From assembly GCF_041320665.1 (NCBI RefSeq), contig NZ_CP166730.1, positions 3,348,001 through 3,412,000 on the forward strand: a stretch of 64,000 nt of DNA, in the 5' to 3' direction. Position 1 is the stretch's first letter. Each line of letters starts with the position of its first letter. Origin of the DNA: Comamonas sp. GB3 AK4-5. GTDB taxonomy: Bacteria > Pseudomonadota > Gammaproteobacteria > Burkholderiales > Burkholderiaceae_C. The position numbers were made by a program, and so were the translations under genes. Below, one piece after another: positions 34,463-44,346 of this stretch. The notes below the pieces were generated by a model, which was not told where the DNA came from, did no database searches, and was given only the letters and a program-made list of their open reading frames with translations.

Positions 34463-35347
34463 TCAGCGTGCGCTGCCGCTGCTGCGCATGGCCTTGAAGA
34501 AGTCGGACGATGGGTCGACCACCATCACGTCGCTCTTCTTGTTGAAGCTGGCCTTGTAGGCCTCCAGGCTGCGATAGAACTGCGCGAACTGGGGATCGCG
34601 GCCAAAGGCCTCGCCATAGACGCGGGCAGCCTCGGCATCGCCCTGGCCCTTGATGATCTGAGCATCGCGGTAGGCATTGGCAATGGTGATGTCACGCTGG
34701 CGATCGGCCTCGGCGCGAATTTTTTCACCCTCGGCCGCACCGGTGGAACGCAGCTCGTTGGCCACGCGCTTGCGCTCGGCCTCCATGCGGCGGTAGACCG
34801 ACTCGGTGATGGTTTCGGCGTAGTCCACGCGGGTGATACGCACGTCCACGATGTCCACACCCCAGGGCTTGGCGCCGCTGACAGCCTCGGCCACTTCGCG
34901 CTTCACATCGGCCATCAAGGCCTCACGCTTGGAGGAGAGCAGCTCGCGCACGGTGCGGCGGTTGATCTCTTCCTGGAAGGCGTTGCGCACCACACGGTTG
35001 AGCTGCATGGCACCGGCCGACTCGTCCAAACCCACGTTGCGGATGTACTGCGAGGGCTCGGAGATGCGCCAGCGCACATACCAGTCGATGACCACGCGCT
35101 GCTTTTCTGCCGTCAGCATGGGCTCGGTGTCGGTGCTGTCCATGGTCAGCAGGCGCTTGTCGATGTAGCGCACGTTCTGGAACGGCGGCGGCATCTTCCA
35201 GTTCAGGCCGGGCTCGGTGATCACTTCCTTGATCTGCCCCAGGGCGTAGACCACACCGAACTGGCGCTGGTCCACCACAAAGAGCATGGAGCTCAGCAGG
35301 GCCAGCACCACCAGCAAAGAGGAGACAAAAAATCCTATGCGGTTCAC
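34463..35347 (-). CDS. hflC: HflC, FtsH protease modulator
   Basis: A 294-residue SPFH-domain protein anchored by an N-terminal membrane helix ('IGFFVSSLLVVLALLSSMLF') with the bulk in the periplasm. Prohibitin-like features are 'QRQFGVVYALGQIKEVITEP' and 'RVVIDWYVRWRISEPSQYIR', then a long helical stretch ending in 'RDPQFAQFYRSLEAYKASF'. With HflK it forms the cage that encloses FtsH and controls membrane-protein degradation. It follows hflK by 9 bp and is cotranscribed with hfq, hflX and hflK. Confidence 0.95.
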   Translation of the reverse strand: MNRIGFFVSSLLVVLALLSSMLFVVDQRQFGVVYALGQIKEVITEPGLNWKMPPPFQNVRYIDKRLLTMDSTDTEPMLTAEKQRVVIDWYVRWRISEPSQYIRNVGLDESAGAMQLNRVVRNAFQEEINRRTVRELLSSKREALMADVKREVAEAVSGAKPWGVDIVDVRITRVDYAETITESVYRRMEAERKRVANELRSTGAAEGEKIRAEADRQRDITIANAYRDAQIIKGQGDAEAARVYGEAFGRDPQFAQFYRSLEAYKASFNKKSDVMVVDPSSDFFKAMRSSGSAR

Positions 35348-35356
35348 GAATCGCTC

Positions 35357-36739
35357 CTAGCGGGACTCACGTTCACGCGAGCGGTTGGCATCGCGGGCAC
35401 GGGGGTCAAGGGTAAGGGTGGACGGCGGGACGACCGAGGGCGTCGTGGCAGGTGCGGCAGCCGAGTCAGAGGCGGCAGCGCCAGTTGTCTGGCTCACGCC
35501 CTGCATGATTTTGTCCAGCGGCAAATACAGCAGGTTCGAGCCTTGGCGCGACTCCACCAGCACCTTGGTCACATTGCTGTAAACCTGTTGCATGGTCTCG
35601 GTGTAGAGGCGGTCACGGGTGGCCTGCGGCTCTTTCTTGTACTCGGTCAGCAAGGAGCTGAAGCGCTGGGCATCACCCTGGGCTTGGGCCGTCAGGCGAG
35701 CCTTGTAGGCCTCGGCTTCTTCCTTCAGGCGTGAAGCGGTACCGGAGGCACGCGGGATCACGTCGTTGGCGTAGGCCTGGGCTTCATTCTTGGCGCGCTC
35801 GCGCTCCTGACCCGCCTTGAGCACATCGTCAAACGCGGACTGCACCTGCTCGGGCGGGCGCACACCACCTTGCTGCAGATTGATGCCCACCACTTCCACG
35901 CCCACTTTGTAGCGGTCCAGAATGGTCTGCATCAGATCGCGCACGCGGGGAGCAATCTGGTCGCGCTCCTCGGCCAGGGCCGAGTCCATACGCATCTTGC
36001 CCACCACTTCACGCACGGCGGTTTCAGCCGCCTGCACCACGGCTTCCGCCGGGCTCTTGCTCTCGAACAGCCAGGCGCGCGCGTCTTTCAGGCGGTACTG
36101 CACGGCGAACTTGATTTCGACGATGTTCTCGTCTTCCGTCAGCATGGCCGATTCGCGCAGGCCCGTGCTCTTGATGATGGTGTCACGCCCCACATCCGCC
36201 GAGCGGATCTGCGAGACATACACCAGCTCGTGGTTTTGCACCGGGTAAGGCAGACGCCAGTTGAAGCCGGCCCCCACGGTGGAGTGGTATTTACCGAACT
36301 GGGTGATCACGGCCTGCTGGCCTTCTTGCACGATGAAAAAACCCGTTCCCAGCCAGATCAGCACCGCCACGCCGGCAATCAGGCCCACGCCCATGCCGGC
36401 ATTTTTCATGTCGGGGGGCGTAGCGCCGCCATTGCGACCACCGGATGCACCGCCACCCGAAGGCGGCTTGCCGCCGAACAGGCCGGAGAGCTTGCGGTTG
36501 AAGTCCTTCCAGATCTCATCGAGGTCCGGAGGCTGACCACCGCTGTTGCGCGGATCACGGCCACGGGGCGGCTGCGCCGGCGGAGGTGGCTCGGGCCGGT
36601 CTTGCTCGGGACGGGGGGCATTGCCTTCGTCGGAGTTCCCCTCCCCTCCTCGGCCCCAACGGGGATCGTTCAGGTTGAACATTCCCCGCAGACGCTCTGG
36701 CAACACCGCCCAACGCGGGGTGCGATTCAAGAAATTCAT
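35357..36739 (-). CDS. hflK: HflK, FtsH protease modulator
   Basis: A 460-residue partner of HflC. A Gly/Pro/charge-rich cytoplasmic N-terminal region (residues ~20-115, 'FNLNDPRWGRGGEG' then 'PPPPAQPPRGRDP') precedes the membrane helix 'GVGLIAGVAVLIWLGTGFFI' and the SPFH domain ('VQEGQQAVITQFGKYHST', 'IVEIKFAVQYRLKDARAWLF'). The C-terminal helix 'NVTKVLVESRQGSNLLYLPL' is the HflK signature, followed by a disordered tail. An internal ATG at 36682 ('MFNLNDPRWGRG') is the start used by many homologues; the longer start at 36739 is given because the frame is open. Confidence 0.94.
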   Translation of the reverse strand: MNFLNRTPRWAVLPERLRGMFNLNDPRWGRGGEGNSDEGNAPRPEQDRPEPPPPAQPPRGRDPRNSGGQPPDLDEIWKDFNRKLSGLFGGKPPSGGGASGGRNGGATPPDMKNAGMGVGLIAGVAVLIWLGTGFFIVQEGQQAVITQFGKYHSTVGAGFNWRLPYPVQNHELVYVSQIRSADVGRDTIIKSTGLRESAMLTEDENIVEIKFAVQYRLKDARAWLFESKSPAEAVVQAAETAVREVVGKMRMDSALAEERDQIAPRVRDLMQTILDRYKVGVEVVGINLQQGGVRPPEQVQSAFDDVLKAGQERERAKNEAQAYANDVIPRASGTASRLKEEAEAYKARLTAQAQGDAQRFSSLLTEYKKEPQATRDRLYTETMQQVYSNVTKVLVESRQGSNLLYLPLDKIMQGVSQTTGAAASDSAAAPATTPSVVPPSTLTLDPRARDANRSRERESR

Positions 36740-36808
36740 GCGAAAAGTCTCAATTTTGAAAAGACACAGTTGTTCGGAAGCATTGTGCCCAAGCCGACGC
36801 CCTGGCGT

Positions 36809-37972
36809 TTACAAATCGGCAGCGCTGTCTGGGGTCATATCTTCCGGCACGGCTGCACGCGCCAGCACGGTATCGGCCAGCAACTGCCGCAAGGCAGGCA
36901 GGCCCTCACCCGAGCGGGCGCTCACGAATACCCGTGGCACCGCCACACTATCGACTTCGTAGCAGTCCAGGAGTTCCGCTGGACGTTGCCCAGGCTCCAA
37001 CGCATCGAGCTTGTTGAACACCAGCACCTGCGGAATATCGTGGGCGGCAATCTCGGTCAGCACCTTGCGCACCTGCTCCATCTGCTCGGGGAAGGTGGGG
37101 TTGGACGCATCCACCACATGCAGCAGCAGATCTGCATCCACCGCCTCTTGCAGCGTGGCCTGAAAGGCATCCACCAAACCGTGCGGCAGGTCCCGGATGA
37201 AACCCACCGTGTCCGACAGGGACACCGAGGTGGCGGCCTCCGTCAAATACAACTGGCGCGTAGTGGTATCCAGCGTGGCAAACAGCTGGTCAGCCGCATA
37301 GGCGCGGGCCTTGACCAGGGCATTGAACAGCGTGGATTTGCCGGCGTTGGTATAGCCCACCAGGGAGATGTTGAACACATCCCGGCGTTCGCGCTGGCGG
37401 CGCTGGGTAGCACGCTGCTTCTTGACCTTTTGCAGCCGCTCCTTGGTGCGTTTGATGGCGTCCGCAATCATGCGACGGTCCAGCTCGATCTGCTTTTCAC
37501 CGGGGCCGCCACGGCCACCGATACCGCCGGCCTGGCGCTCCAAGTGGGTCCAGCGACGCACCAAGCGGGTGGCGATGTACTGCAGCCGCGCCAGCTCCAC
37601 CTGCAACTTGCCTTCATGGCTGCGGGCGCGTTGGGCAAAGATTTCGAGGATCAGCAGCGTGCGGTCGTTGACCGGCATCTCCAGGGCGCGCTCCAGATTG
37701 CGCTGCTGCGCAGGGCTGAGGGCCTGGTCGAACAAGACTTCTTTGGCGCCATGCATCTGGGCCAGCATGCGGATTTCATCCGCCTTGCCGCTGCCCACGA
37801 ACAGCGCGGCATCCGGCACCTTGCGCTTGCAGACAAGACGCGCAACGGGATCCAGGCCAGCGGTCTGTGCCAGCAACCCCAACTCTTCCAGCTCTTGGTC
37901 GAAATGGGGCAGACCGAAGTCCACGCCCACCAGCACCACCGGTGCGGCAGCGGCTTGCGAGTGATCAGCCAT
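36809..37972 (-). CDS. hflX: GTPase HflX
   Basis: A 387-residue ribosome-associated GTPase that rescues or splits stalled ribosomes under stress. The N-terminal HflX domain has 'LVGVDFGLPHFDQELEELGL' and 'SGKADEIRMLAQMHGAKEVL', a linker has 'GGRGGPGEKQIELDRRMI' (the glycine-rich signature), and the G domain has 'SLVGYTNAGKSTLFNALVKA' (G1), 'DTVGFIRDLP' (G3) and 'VFNKLDAL' (G4, NKxD). It sits between hfq and hflK as in most proteobacteria. The ATG at 37972 ('MADHSQAAAA') gives the usual N-terminus, with another in-frame ATG seven codons upstream. Confidence 0.95.
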   Translation of the reverse strand: MADHSQAAAAPVVLVGVDFGLPHFDQELEELGLLAQTAGLDPVARLVCKRKVPDAALFVGSGKADEIRMLAQMHGAKEVLFDQALSPAQQRNLERALEMPVNDRTLLILEIFAQRARSHEGKLQVELARLQYIATRLVRRWTHLERQAGGIGGRGGPGEKQIELDRRMIADAIKRTKERLQKVKKQRATQRRQRERRDVFNISLVGYTNAGKSTLFNALVKARAYAADQLFATLDTTTRQLYLTEAATSVSLSDTVGFIRDLPHGLVDAFQATLQEAVDADLLLHVVDASNPTFPEQMEQVRKVLTEIAAHDIPQVLVFNKLDALEPGQRPAELLDCYEVDSVAVPRVFVSARSGEGLPALRQLLADTVLARAAVPEDMTPDSAADL

Positions 37973-38044
37973 GGATACCTCGCTGTGCAACAACCGTCAC
38001 ACCGCCCTGCGGCTGGCGCAGGGAGATGAACGAAAAAAACAAAC

Positions 38045-38293
38045 TCAAGCGGCGGGAGCTTCGTTGGTGTCGGCAGTGGAGAAGTTCACAGCGCGACCGG
38101 GAACAATGGTGGAAATGGCGTGCTTGTACACCATCTGGGTGACCGTATTGCGCAGCAGCACCACGTATTGATCGAAGGACTCGATCTGGCCTTGCAGCTT
38201 GATGCCGTTGACCAAGTAAATGGACACTGGCACATGCTCACGGCGCAGTGCGTTCAGGAAAGGATCTTGCAGGAGTTGGCCTTTGTTGCTCAC
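38045..38293 (-). CDS. hfq: RNA chaperone Hfq
   Basis: An 82-residue Sm-like protein that forms hexamers and pairs small RNAs with mRNAs. Sm1: '[20 protein letters not shown]' and '[20 protein letters not shown]'. Sm2: '[15 protein letters not shown]', with the canonical YKHA motif. The proximal-face Gln (LLQD) and the rim are conserved, and the C-terminal tail is short ('[11 protein letters not shown]'). The start is GTG at 38293, with GGAGAAT a few bases upstream; a longer ATG-initiated frame would add 16 unrelated residues. It lies downstream of der and upstream of hflX. Confidence 0.96.
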   Translation of the reverse strand: MSNKGQLLQDPFLNALRREHVPVSIYLVNGIKLQGQIESFDQYVVLLRNTVTQMVYKHAISTIVPGRAVNFSTADTNEAPAA

Positions 38294-38389
38294 GATATTC
38301 TCCGTGTTCGGAAATGTTGTTGTAAACCTACACCTTAACACAGCCCTGCCATACCAACCCCATCCAGGGGTTGGCGGGCTGTTCTACGG

Positions 38390-39736
38390 TTAGCTGCCGC
38401 TCTTGTCGGCAAAAGGATTCTGGGAAGTCTTCATCTCGATGCGCAAGGGCGTTCCGACCAGGTTGAATTCCTTGCGGAATCGCCCTTCCAGAAAGCGCTT
38501 GTAGGCCTCGGTGACATGCTCCAGCGAGTTGCCATGGACCACGATCACCGGAGGGTTCATGCCGCCCTGGTGGGCGTAGCGCATCTTGGGGCGGTAGGCG
38601 CCCACTTTTTTCGGCGTCTGGTATTGCACGGCTTCGAGCAGCAGGCGGGTGAGCACCGGCGTCGGCATCTTGCAGGTCGCAGACTTGTGCGCCTGGGTCA
38701 GCGAAGCCCACAGCGGCCCCAGACCCTGGCGCTTTTGTGCCGAGATGAAGTGCAGCGGCGCAAACTTCAAAAAGGACAGACGCGTCTCGATGGAGCGCTC
38801 CAGCATCTGACGCTGGTAGTCGTCCACCGCATCCCATTTGTTGACGGCCACCACCACGGCGCGCCCGCTTTCCAGCACATAGCCGGCGATATGGGCGTCC
38901 TGGTCGGTCACGCCTTGCGTGGCATCGATCAGCAGCAGCACCACGTTGGCGTCTTCGATGGCCTGCAAGGTCTTGACCACCGAGAACTTCTCGATGGCCT
39001 CAAACACCTTGCCCTTGCGGCGCAGGCCGGCCGTGTCGATCAGCTCGAACTTCTGGCCGTTGCGCTCGAACGGCACCGAGATGGCGTCGCGCGTGGTGCC
39101 CGGCATGTCAAAGGCCACCAGGCGCTCTTCACCCAGCCAGGTGTTGATCAGCGTGGACTTGCCCACATTCGGGCGCCCTGCCACCGCCAGGCGGATGGGG
39201 GCTTTTTCCACATCATCCAGCGTCTCTTCTTCGGGATCGGGCAGCTTCAGCTGGCCCAGCGCCAGCTCCACCACACCGCGCACGCCCTGGCCGTGGGCAG
39301 CAGAAACGGCCTGCACACCACCCAGACCCAATTCATAGAATTCGGTCAGCTGGGCGCCTTCGAGCATGCCCTCGGCCTTGTTCGCCACCAGCATGGCAGG
39401 CTTGCCCAGGCGGCGCAGATAGCCTGCGATCTCATGGTCCTGTGCCGACACGCCGGCGCGGGCATCCACGATGAAGAGCACCACATCCGCCTCGGCCACG
39501 GCCTGGCGCGTCTGCTTGGCCATCTCTTTGAAGATGCCCTTGGATGCATCGGGCTCAAAGCCGCCCGTGTCGATCACGATGTACTCGTGCTTGCCCTGCT
39601 TTCCCTGGCCATAGTGGCGGTCACGCGTCAGGCCGGCAAAGTCGGCCACGATCGCATCCCGCGACTTGGTCATGCGGTTAAACAAGGTTGATTTGCCCAC
39701 ATTGGGCCGCCCGACGAGGGCAATTACTGGCTTCAT
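38390..39736 (-). CDS. der: ribosome-assembly GTPase Der (EngA)
   Basis: A 448-residue GTPase with two tandem G domains required for 50S subunit maturation. Domain 1: '[20 protein letters not shown]', 'DTGGFEPD' and 'VANKAEG'. Domain 2: '[20 protein letters not shown]', '[11 protein letters not shown]' and 'AVNKWDAV'. The C-terminal KH-like domain contains '[20 protein letters not shown]' and ends '[20 protein letters not shown]'. It follows bamB by 15 bp, a conserved pair (yfgL-engA) also seen in gammaproteobacteria. Confidence 0.97.
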   Translation of the reverse strand: MKPVIALVGRPNVGKSTLFNRMTKSRDAIVADFAGLTRDRHYGQGKQGKHEYIVIDTGGFEPDASKGIFKEMAKQTRQAVAEADVVLFIVDARAGVSAQDHEIAGYLRRLGKPAMLVANKAEGMLEGAQLTEFYELGLGGVQAVSAAHGQGVRGVVELALGQLKLPDPEEETLDDVEKAPIRLAVAGRPNVGKSTLINTWLGEERLVAFDMPGTTRDAISVPFERNGQKFELIDTAGLRRKGKVFEAIEKFSVVKTLQAIEDANVVLLLIDATQGVTDQDAHIAGYVLESGRAVVVAVNKWDAVDDYQRQMLERSIETRLSFLKFAPLHFISAQKRQGLGPLWASLTQAHKSATCKMPTPVLTRLLLEAVQYQTPKKVGAYRPKMRYAHQGGMNPPVIVVHGNSLEHVTEAYKRFLEGRFRKEFNLVGTPLRIEMKTSQNPFADKSGS

Positions 39737-39751
39737 TCCGAAGAAAACCTG

Positions 39752-40918
39752 TCAATCCGGCCGGAAGCCGTAAACGCCGCCCTTGCGCGTCACGACCACC
39801 AGCGTATCCGCGGCCACCACCGGTGCGGCAGCCACGCCCGATCCATCTGTTTGGAGGCGATTGAGGTGCGAGCCATCCTGCTTGGACAGCACATGCACCG
39901 TGCCCGTGTCTTCGCCAAGGATGACAGAACGCCCCAACAGCAGCGGCGCCGTCAGGCGACGGTGCTGCAAGCGCTCCACCGACCACAGCTTTTTGCCGTC
40001 GGCAAAATTCCAGGCCTGCACCACGCCGTTGCTTTCTGCACCGGCCAGCAATTCTGCATCGCCTGCAACACCCACAGAACCTCTGGCAGTTTGCGTCCAC
40101 AGCACCTGGCCGCGGGCGGCGTCCACGCAGCCCACGCTGGACTGAAAGGCGCGCATGCACAGCACATTGCCCTGCGTGGTCGTGGGGCCCAACAGGTCCA
40201 CCATGCGCTCCACGTCATTGGTGCCGCGCGAGCTGGCCATGGGCGCTTCCCACAGCACCGAGCCGTTGTCCGGCTGGTAGGCCACCAGGCGGCCGGCCAT
40301 GCCGGCGAGCAAGGTGTTGCCATGGGCCTGCAGCACGCCAGGCTGGCGCAGCACCAGGGGCTCGCCCGAGCGCTGCTGCGACCACAGCAACTGACCGTTG
40401 CGCGCATCAAAAGCCGACAGCGTGCGGTCTGCCGCCACCACGAACACGCGGGCACCAGCCACCAGCGGGGCGGTGTAGGCGCCTGCAGAAAGGCGTTTGC
40501 GCCATGCGGCCTTGCCGTCGATGATGCCCACCAGCTCATTGGTCTTGGTGACCACGGCCGTGGTCACGCCATCGCTGCCCATGCCCGCCACCAGGGGCTT
40601 GCCCACGGTAGCACGCCAGACATCCTGGCCGTTGCGGGCATTGATGGCTGCCACGGTGCCCTCATCGGCTGCCACGTAGACAGTGTCACCCAGCACATGC
40701 ACGCTCAGGCTCATGTCCTTGATGGCGCCCACGCGGGCCGTCCAGGCCTGGCGAATGTCCAGCTTGACCACATTCGGCCCCAGATCCAGTGGCTGGGGCT
40801 TGCTGCTGCCAAACCAGGCGCAGCCACCCAAGGCCGTCACCATGGCAGCAGCGGCGCACCAGCGGCCCACTGTCCAACCCATTTCCGCGCCTTGCGCGCG
40901 CTGTGCCCGAATCTTCAC
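39752..40918 (-). CDS. bamB: outer membrane assembly lipoprotein BamB
   Basis: A 388-residue, eight-bladed beta-propeller lipoprotein of the BAM complex. The lipobox 'VTALGGCAWF' puts the lipidated Cys at about residue 33 from the first ATG. PQQ-like blades recur ('TVYVAADEGTVAAINARNGQ', 'GQLLWSQQRSGEPLVL', 'LVAYQPDNGSVLWEAPMASS', 'RGQVLWTQTARGSVGVAGDA'). The first ATG at 40918 overlaps the yfgM stop by 4 bp, favouring coupled translation. ATG 40882 ('MGWTVGRW') would give a more usual signal-peptide length. The order yfgM-bamB-der is conserved. Confidence 0.93.
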   Translation of the reverse strand: MKIRAQRAQGAEMGWTVGRWCAAAAMVTALGGCAWFGSSKPQPLDLGPNVVKLDIRQAWTARVGAIKDMSLSVHVLGDTVYVAADEGTVAAINARNGQDVWRATVGKPLVAGMGSDGVTTAVVTKTNELVGIIDGKAAWRKRLSAGAYTAPLVAGARVFVVAADRTLSAFDARNGQLLWSQQRSGEPLVLRQPGVLQAHGNTLLAGMAGRLVAYQPDNGSVLWEAPMASSRGTNDVERMVDLLGPTTTQGNVLCMRAFQSSVGCVDAARGQVLWTQTARGSVGVAGDAELLAGAESNGVVQAWNFADGKKLWSVERLQHRRLTAPLLLGRSVILGEDTGTVHVLSKQDGSHLNRLQTDGSGVAAAPVVAADTLVVVTRKGGVYGFRPD

Positions 40919-41595
40919 TTTGCGGTCTCCGTGCCGCCGGCGGCGGTCGTGGTTGCAGTTGTCACGCCCAAGGCATTGAGCTTGAACTCCACCAGGCGGC
41001 GATAGTCCACCTGCTTGTCCAATGCCTGGTAGGCGCGCTGGTAGGCCTGCACGGCTTCTTCGGCCTTGCCCTGCAGCTGCAGCACGTCACCCTGGCGGTC
41101 GGCCACGGCACCGGCAAACTCGGCAGGAAAGCTTCCTGCCAGCAGGCGGCTGGCGCCGTCCAAATCCTTTTGCTCCATCAGCACCGCAGCCTGGCGCAGC
41201 TGCGCCACGGCCTTGAGGCCGGCATCGCCGGCATGCTCGACCACCCAGGTCAGCGAGGCCTTGGCGGCGTCCAGCTGGCCGGCATCGGCCTGGGCCTTGG
41301 CGGCTGCCAGCGCGGCCTGGCCGGCTTGCTCGGTGCTGCCGTACTTGCTTTGAATGTCTGCCAGCGACTGGGTGATGCGGCCTTCATCCTTGGCCTCCAC
41401 GGCGGCCTGCACGGCATCGGCCAGGGCCGAGGCCTGCACGGCCTGGCGCTGCTGCCAGTACTGCCAGCCATTCCAGGCGGCAAAACCACCAAAAACCACC
41501 ACCAGCACGGCTGTGATGGGAGTGCCCCAGCGGCTCCAGAAATGCTTGATCTGGTCGATCTGTTCTTGTTCTTCGAGGTCGAGATGCGTTGCCAT
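40915..41595 (-). CDS. yfgM: YfgM-type tetratricopeptide membrane protein
   Basis: A 226-residue single-pass inner membrane protein. A short cytoplasmic segment 'LDLEEQEQIDQIKHFWSRWG' leads into the membrane helix 'PITAVLVVVFGGFAAWNGW' and a periplasmic TPR region of paired helices ('QAGQAALAAAKAQADAGQLD', 'SRLLAGSFPAEFAGAVADRQ'). The opening motif is the hallmark of YfgM. In E. coli YfgM is an ancillary SecYEG/PpiD-associated factor. It lies between hisS and bamB, and its stop overlaps the bamB start. Confidence 0.92.
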   Translation of the reverse strand: MATHLDLEEQEQIDQIKHFWSRWGTPITAVLVVVFGGFAAWNGWQYWQQRQAVQASALADAVQAAVEAKDEGRITQSLADIQSKYGSTEQAGQAALAAAKAQADAGQLDAAKASLTWVVEHAGDAGLKAVAQLRQAAVLMEQKDLDGASRLLAGSFPAEFAGAVADRQGDVLQLQGKAEEAVQAYQRAYQALDKQVDYRRLVEFKLNALGVTTATTTAAGGTETAK

Positions 41596-41615
41596 GACGG
41601 TTCCGTGCTATCAGG

Positions 41616-42911
41616 TTAAGCGTTCGATTGTAGGGTGCCCGCCCATTGCGCCACTTCGGCCAGGGATTGCTGCTGCTGCCGACCTTCGCCGTCGCGCAGC
41701 GACTTCACGGTCACCTGGCCCTGGGCCAGCTCATCGGCGCCAAAGATCAAAGCAAAACGCGCGCCCGATCCGTCGGCCTTTTTGAACTGCGACTTCATGG
41801 AGCCCATGCCTTCGGCACCGGCCGTGTGCATTTGTGCCCGCACACCGGCCTCACGCAGCTGCGTGAGGGTGCGCAACACCACCGGCATGGCGGCCACATC
41901 GGGGACGATGGCGTACACATCCAGCTCGGGCTCGGGGATGGGCGTGCCCAGCTCCTTGACCAGCTCCAGCACACGCTCCACACCCAGGGCCCAGCCCACG
42001 GCGGGTGCGGGCTTGCCGCCCACTTGCTCAATCAGGTAGTCGTAGCGGCCACCGGCGCAGATGGTGCCTTGCGAGCCCAGCAGATCGGTGACGAACTCGA
42101 ACACCGACAGGTTGTAATAGTCCAGGCCACGCACCAGGCGGGGGTTGACCGACCAGGGCACGCCGTTGGCATCCAGAATGGCCTTCAGACCGTCGAAGTG
42201 GGCCAGCGAGGCCTCGCCCAGATAGTCCAGCAGCTTGGGCGCTGCATTCACCATGTCCTGCATGGCGGGGTTTTTGGTGTCCAGCACGCGCAAGGGGTTG
42301 GTGTACATGCGGCGCTTGGCTTCCTCGTCCAGCACATCGGTGTGCTGCTCCAGGTAGGCAATCAGCGCTGCGCGGTGGGCCTGGCGCTCTTCGGGCTGGC
42401 CCAGGCTGTTGATTTCCAGGCGCCACTGCGTGAGACCCAGGCGCTTCCACAGCGCCACGGCCAGCAAAATCAGCTCGGCATCCACATCGGGGCCGGCAAA
42501 GCCCAGGGCTTCGGCGCCGATCTGGTGGAACTGGCGGTAGCGGCCGCGCTGCGGACGCTCGTGGCGAAACATGGGGCCCATGTACCACATGCGCTTGCCG
42601 CCGTCATACAGCAGATTGTTCTCGATGGTGGCGCGCACCAGGCTGGCCGTGCCTTCGGGGCGCAGTGTCAGGCGCTCGCCGTTGAGCTTGTCTTCAAAGG
42701 AGTACATCTCCTTTTCGACGATGTCGGTCACCTCGCCAATGCCGCGCACAAACAGCTGGGTGTGCTCGACGATGGGAGTGCGCACATTGCGGTAGGCAAA
42801 GCGGCCCATCAGGTTGCGCACCTGCGCCTCCAGCCATTCCCAGCGGGCGGACTCGCCGGGCAGGATGTCATTCATGCCTTTGACGGCGCTCAGTTTTTCG
42901 GTCTTTGCCAC
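41616..42911 (-). CDS. hisS: histidyl-tRNA synthetase
   Basis: A 431-residue class II aminoacyl-tRNA synthetase. '[20 protein letters not shown]' opens the protein, motif 2 is '[20 protein letters not shown]', the histidine-specific signature is '[18 protein letters not shown]', and motif 3 is '[14 protein letters not shown]'. The C-terminal anticodon-binding domain runs from about residue 330 ('[20 protein letters not shown]'). It follows ispG in the run, with 148 bp between them that contain a palindromic repeat. Its paralogue hisZ is encoded downstream. Confidence 0.97.
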   Translation of the reverse strand: MAKTEKLSAVKGMNDILPGESARWEWLEAQVRNLMGRFAYRNVRTPIVEHTQLFVRGIGEVTDIVEKEMYSFEDKLNGERLTLRPEGTASLVRATIENNLLYDGGKRMWYMGPMFRHERPQRGRYRQFHQIGAEALGFAGPDVDAELILLAVALWKRLGLTQWRLEINSLGQPEERQAHRAALIAYLEQHTDVLDEEAKRRMYTNPLRVLDTKNPAMQDMVNAAPKLLDYLGEASLAHFDGLKAILDANGVPWSVNPRLVRGLDYYNLSVFEFVTDLLGSQGTICAGGRYDYLIEQVGGKPAPAVGWALGVERVLELVKELGTPIPEPELDVYAIVPDVAAMPVVLRTLTQLREAGVRAQMHTAGAEGMGSMKSQFKKADGSGARFALIFGADELAQGQVTVKSLRDGEGRQQQQSLAEVAQWAGTLQSNA

Positions 42912-42948
42912 TTCAACAATCTCTTTAGGGTTGGGGCAGGCTATGTAA

Positions 42949-43040
42949 TTTTTATAGCTGCTCTAGCGCTCTACGCCAGCAGCTGCAAAGCAATTCATAC
43001 GTAAATCGTTGCTTCAAGCGCTGGTGTAGCTATGGTTTTT
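42949..43040. repeat. REP-like palindrome between ispG and hisS
   Basis: The arms ATAGCTGCTCTAGCGCT (42954-42970) and, reversed, ATAGCTACACCAGCGCT (43017-43033) match at 14 of 17 positions, flanked by T-rich and A-rich tails. Shorter relatives occur elsewhere in the window. A hairpin in this position would lie within the ispG-hisS transcript. Confidence 0.65.
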
Positions 43041-43059
43041 ATTGGATTGTGCCAGCCGT

Positions 43060-44343
43060 TCAGCCCTGGCCACCGTAGCGGCGCTGCACGTAGTCCTGCA
43101 CGATGGTCTGGAATTCCTGGGCAATATGCTCGCCGCGCAGCGTCATGGCCTTTTCGCCATCGATGAACACCGGCGCCGCCGGTGCCTCGCCATTGCCGGG
43201 CAGGCTGATGCCGATGTCGGCATGCTTGCTCTCACCCGGACCGTTGACGATGCAGCCCATGACGGCCACCTTCATGGCCTCCACGCCGGGGTATTGGGTG
43301 CGCCACACCGGCATTTCGCCCCGCAGGAAATCATCGATCTGCTTGGCCAGTTCCTGGAAGGTGGTGCTGGTGGTGCGGCCACAGCCCGGGCAGGCCGTGA
43401 CGCTGGGCACAAACACGCGCAGCCCCAGGGACTGCAGGATTTCGGAGGCCACCACCACCTCTTGCGTGCGGGCCTCGCCCGGCAGGGGCGTGAGCGAGAC
43501 GCGAATGGTGTCGCCAATGCCCTCTTGCAGCAACACGGACAGCGCGGCCGTGGAAGCCACCGTGCCCTTGGTGGCCATGCCGGCCTCGGTCAGGCCCAGG
43601 TGCAGTGCGTAGTCGCAGCGCTGGGCCAAGGCGCGGTAGACGGAGATCAAATCCTGTACGCCGCTGACCTTGCAGGACAGAATGATGTTGTCGGGGTTCA
43701 GGCCAATGTTCTTGGCCAGCTCGGCCGAGCCAACCGCCGAGGTGATCAGCGCCTCGTACATCACCTGGCGTGTTTCCCAGGGCTGGGCACGGCGGCTGTT
43801 CTGGTCCATGAGCTCGGCCATGATTTCCTGGTCCAGCGAGCCCCAGTTCACGCCGATGCGCACCGCCTTGTCGTACTTGGCGGCGATCTCGATCATCTGG
43901 CCGAACTGCTTGTCCTTTTTATCGCCCTTGCCCACGTTGCCGGGGTTGATGCGGTATTTGGACAGGGCCTCGGCGCAAGCCGGGTAGTCGGCCAGCAGCC
44001 GGTGGCCGTTGTAGTGAAAGTCCCCCACCAGCGGCACGTACTCACCCATGCGGTCCAGCTGCTCGCGGATATAGGGCACGGCGGCGGCGGCCTCGGGGGT
44101 GTTGACGGTGATGCGCACCATCTCCGAGCCGGCCTGGGCCAACTGGCGCACCTGGATGGCGGTTTCCACGGCATCCACGGTGTCGGTATTGGTCATGGAC
44201 TGCACGCGCACCGGCGCGTCGCCACCCACGGTGACCACGTTGTTGCGCCAGACCACTTTGGCCTGGCGCGATTTGCGCGGCAACGGACTGGCAATCGCAA
44301 TCGGACCGCCTGCCTGCTGCTGCAAATTTTGCGAATCTTTCAC
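43060..44343 (-). CDS. ispG: 4-hydroxy-3-methylbut-2-enyl diphosphate synthase
   Basis: A 427-residue [4Fe-4S] enzyme of the MEP isoprenoid pathway (also gcpE). TIM-barrel part: '[20 protein letters not shown]' and '[20 protein letters not shown]'. Cluster ligands: '[15 protein letters not shown]' (two Cys) and '[20 protein letters not shown]' (third Cys plus the final acidic ligand region). The length and the insert between the two parts match the proteobacterial two-domain or extended form. It is only 3 bp after rodZ and precedes hisS, the same order as in E. coli. Confidence 0.96.
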   Translation of the reverse strand: MKDSQNLQQQAGGPIAIASPLPRKSRQAKVVWRNNVVTVGGDAPVRVQSMTNTDTVDAVETAIQVRQLAQAGSEMVRITVNTPEAAAAVPYIREQLDRMGEYVPLVGDFHYNGHRLLADYPACAEALSKYRINPGNVGKGDKKDKQFGQMIEIAAKYDKAVRIGVNWGSLDQEIMAELMDQNSRRAQPWETRQVMYEALITSAVGSAELAKNIGLNPDNIILSCKVSGVQDLISVYRALAQRCDYALHLGLTEAGMATKGTVASTAALSVLLQEGIGDTIRVSLTPLPGEARTQEVVVASEILQSLGLRVFVPSVTACPGCGRTTSTTFQELAKQIDDFLRGEMPVWRTQYPGVEAMKVAVMGCIVNGPGESKHADIGISLPGNGEAPAAPVFIDGEKAMTLRGEHIAQEFQTIVQDYVQRRYGGQG

Positions 44344-44346
44344 TTC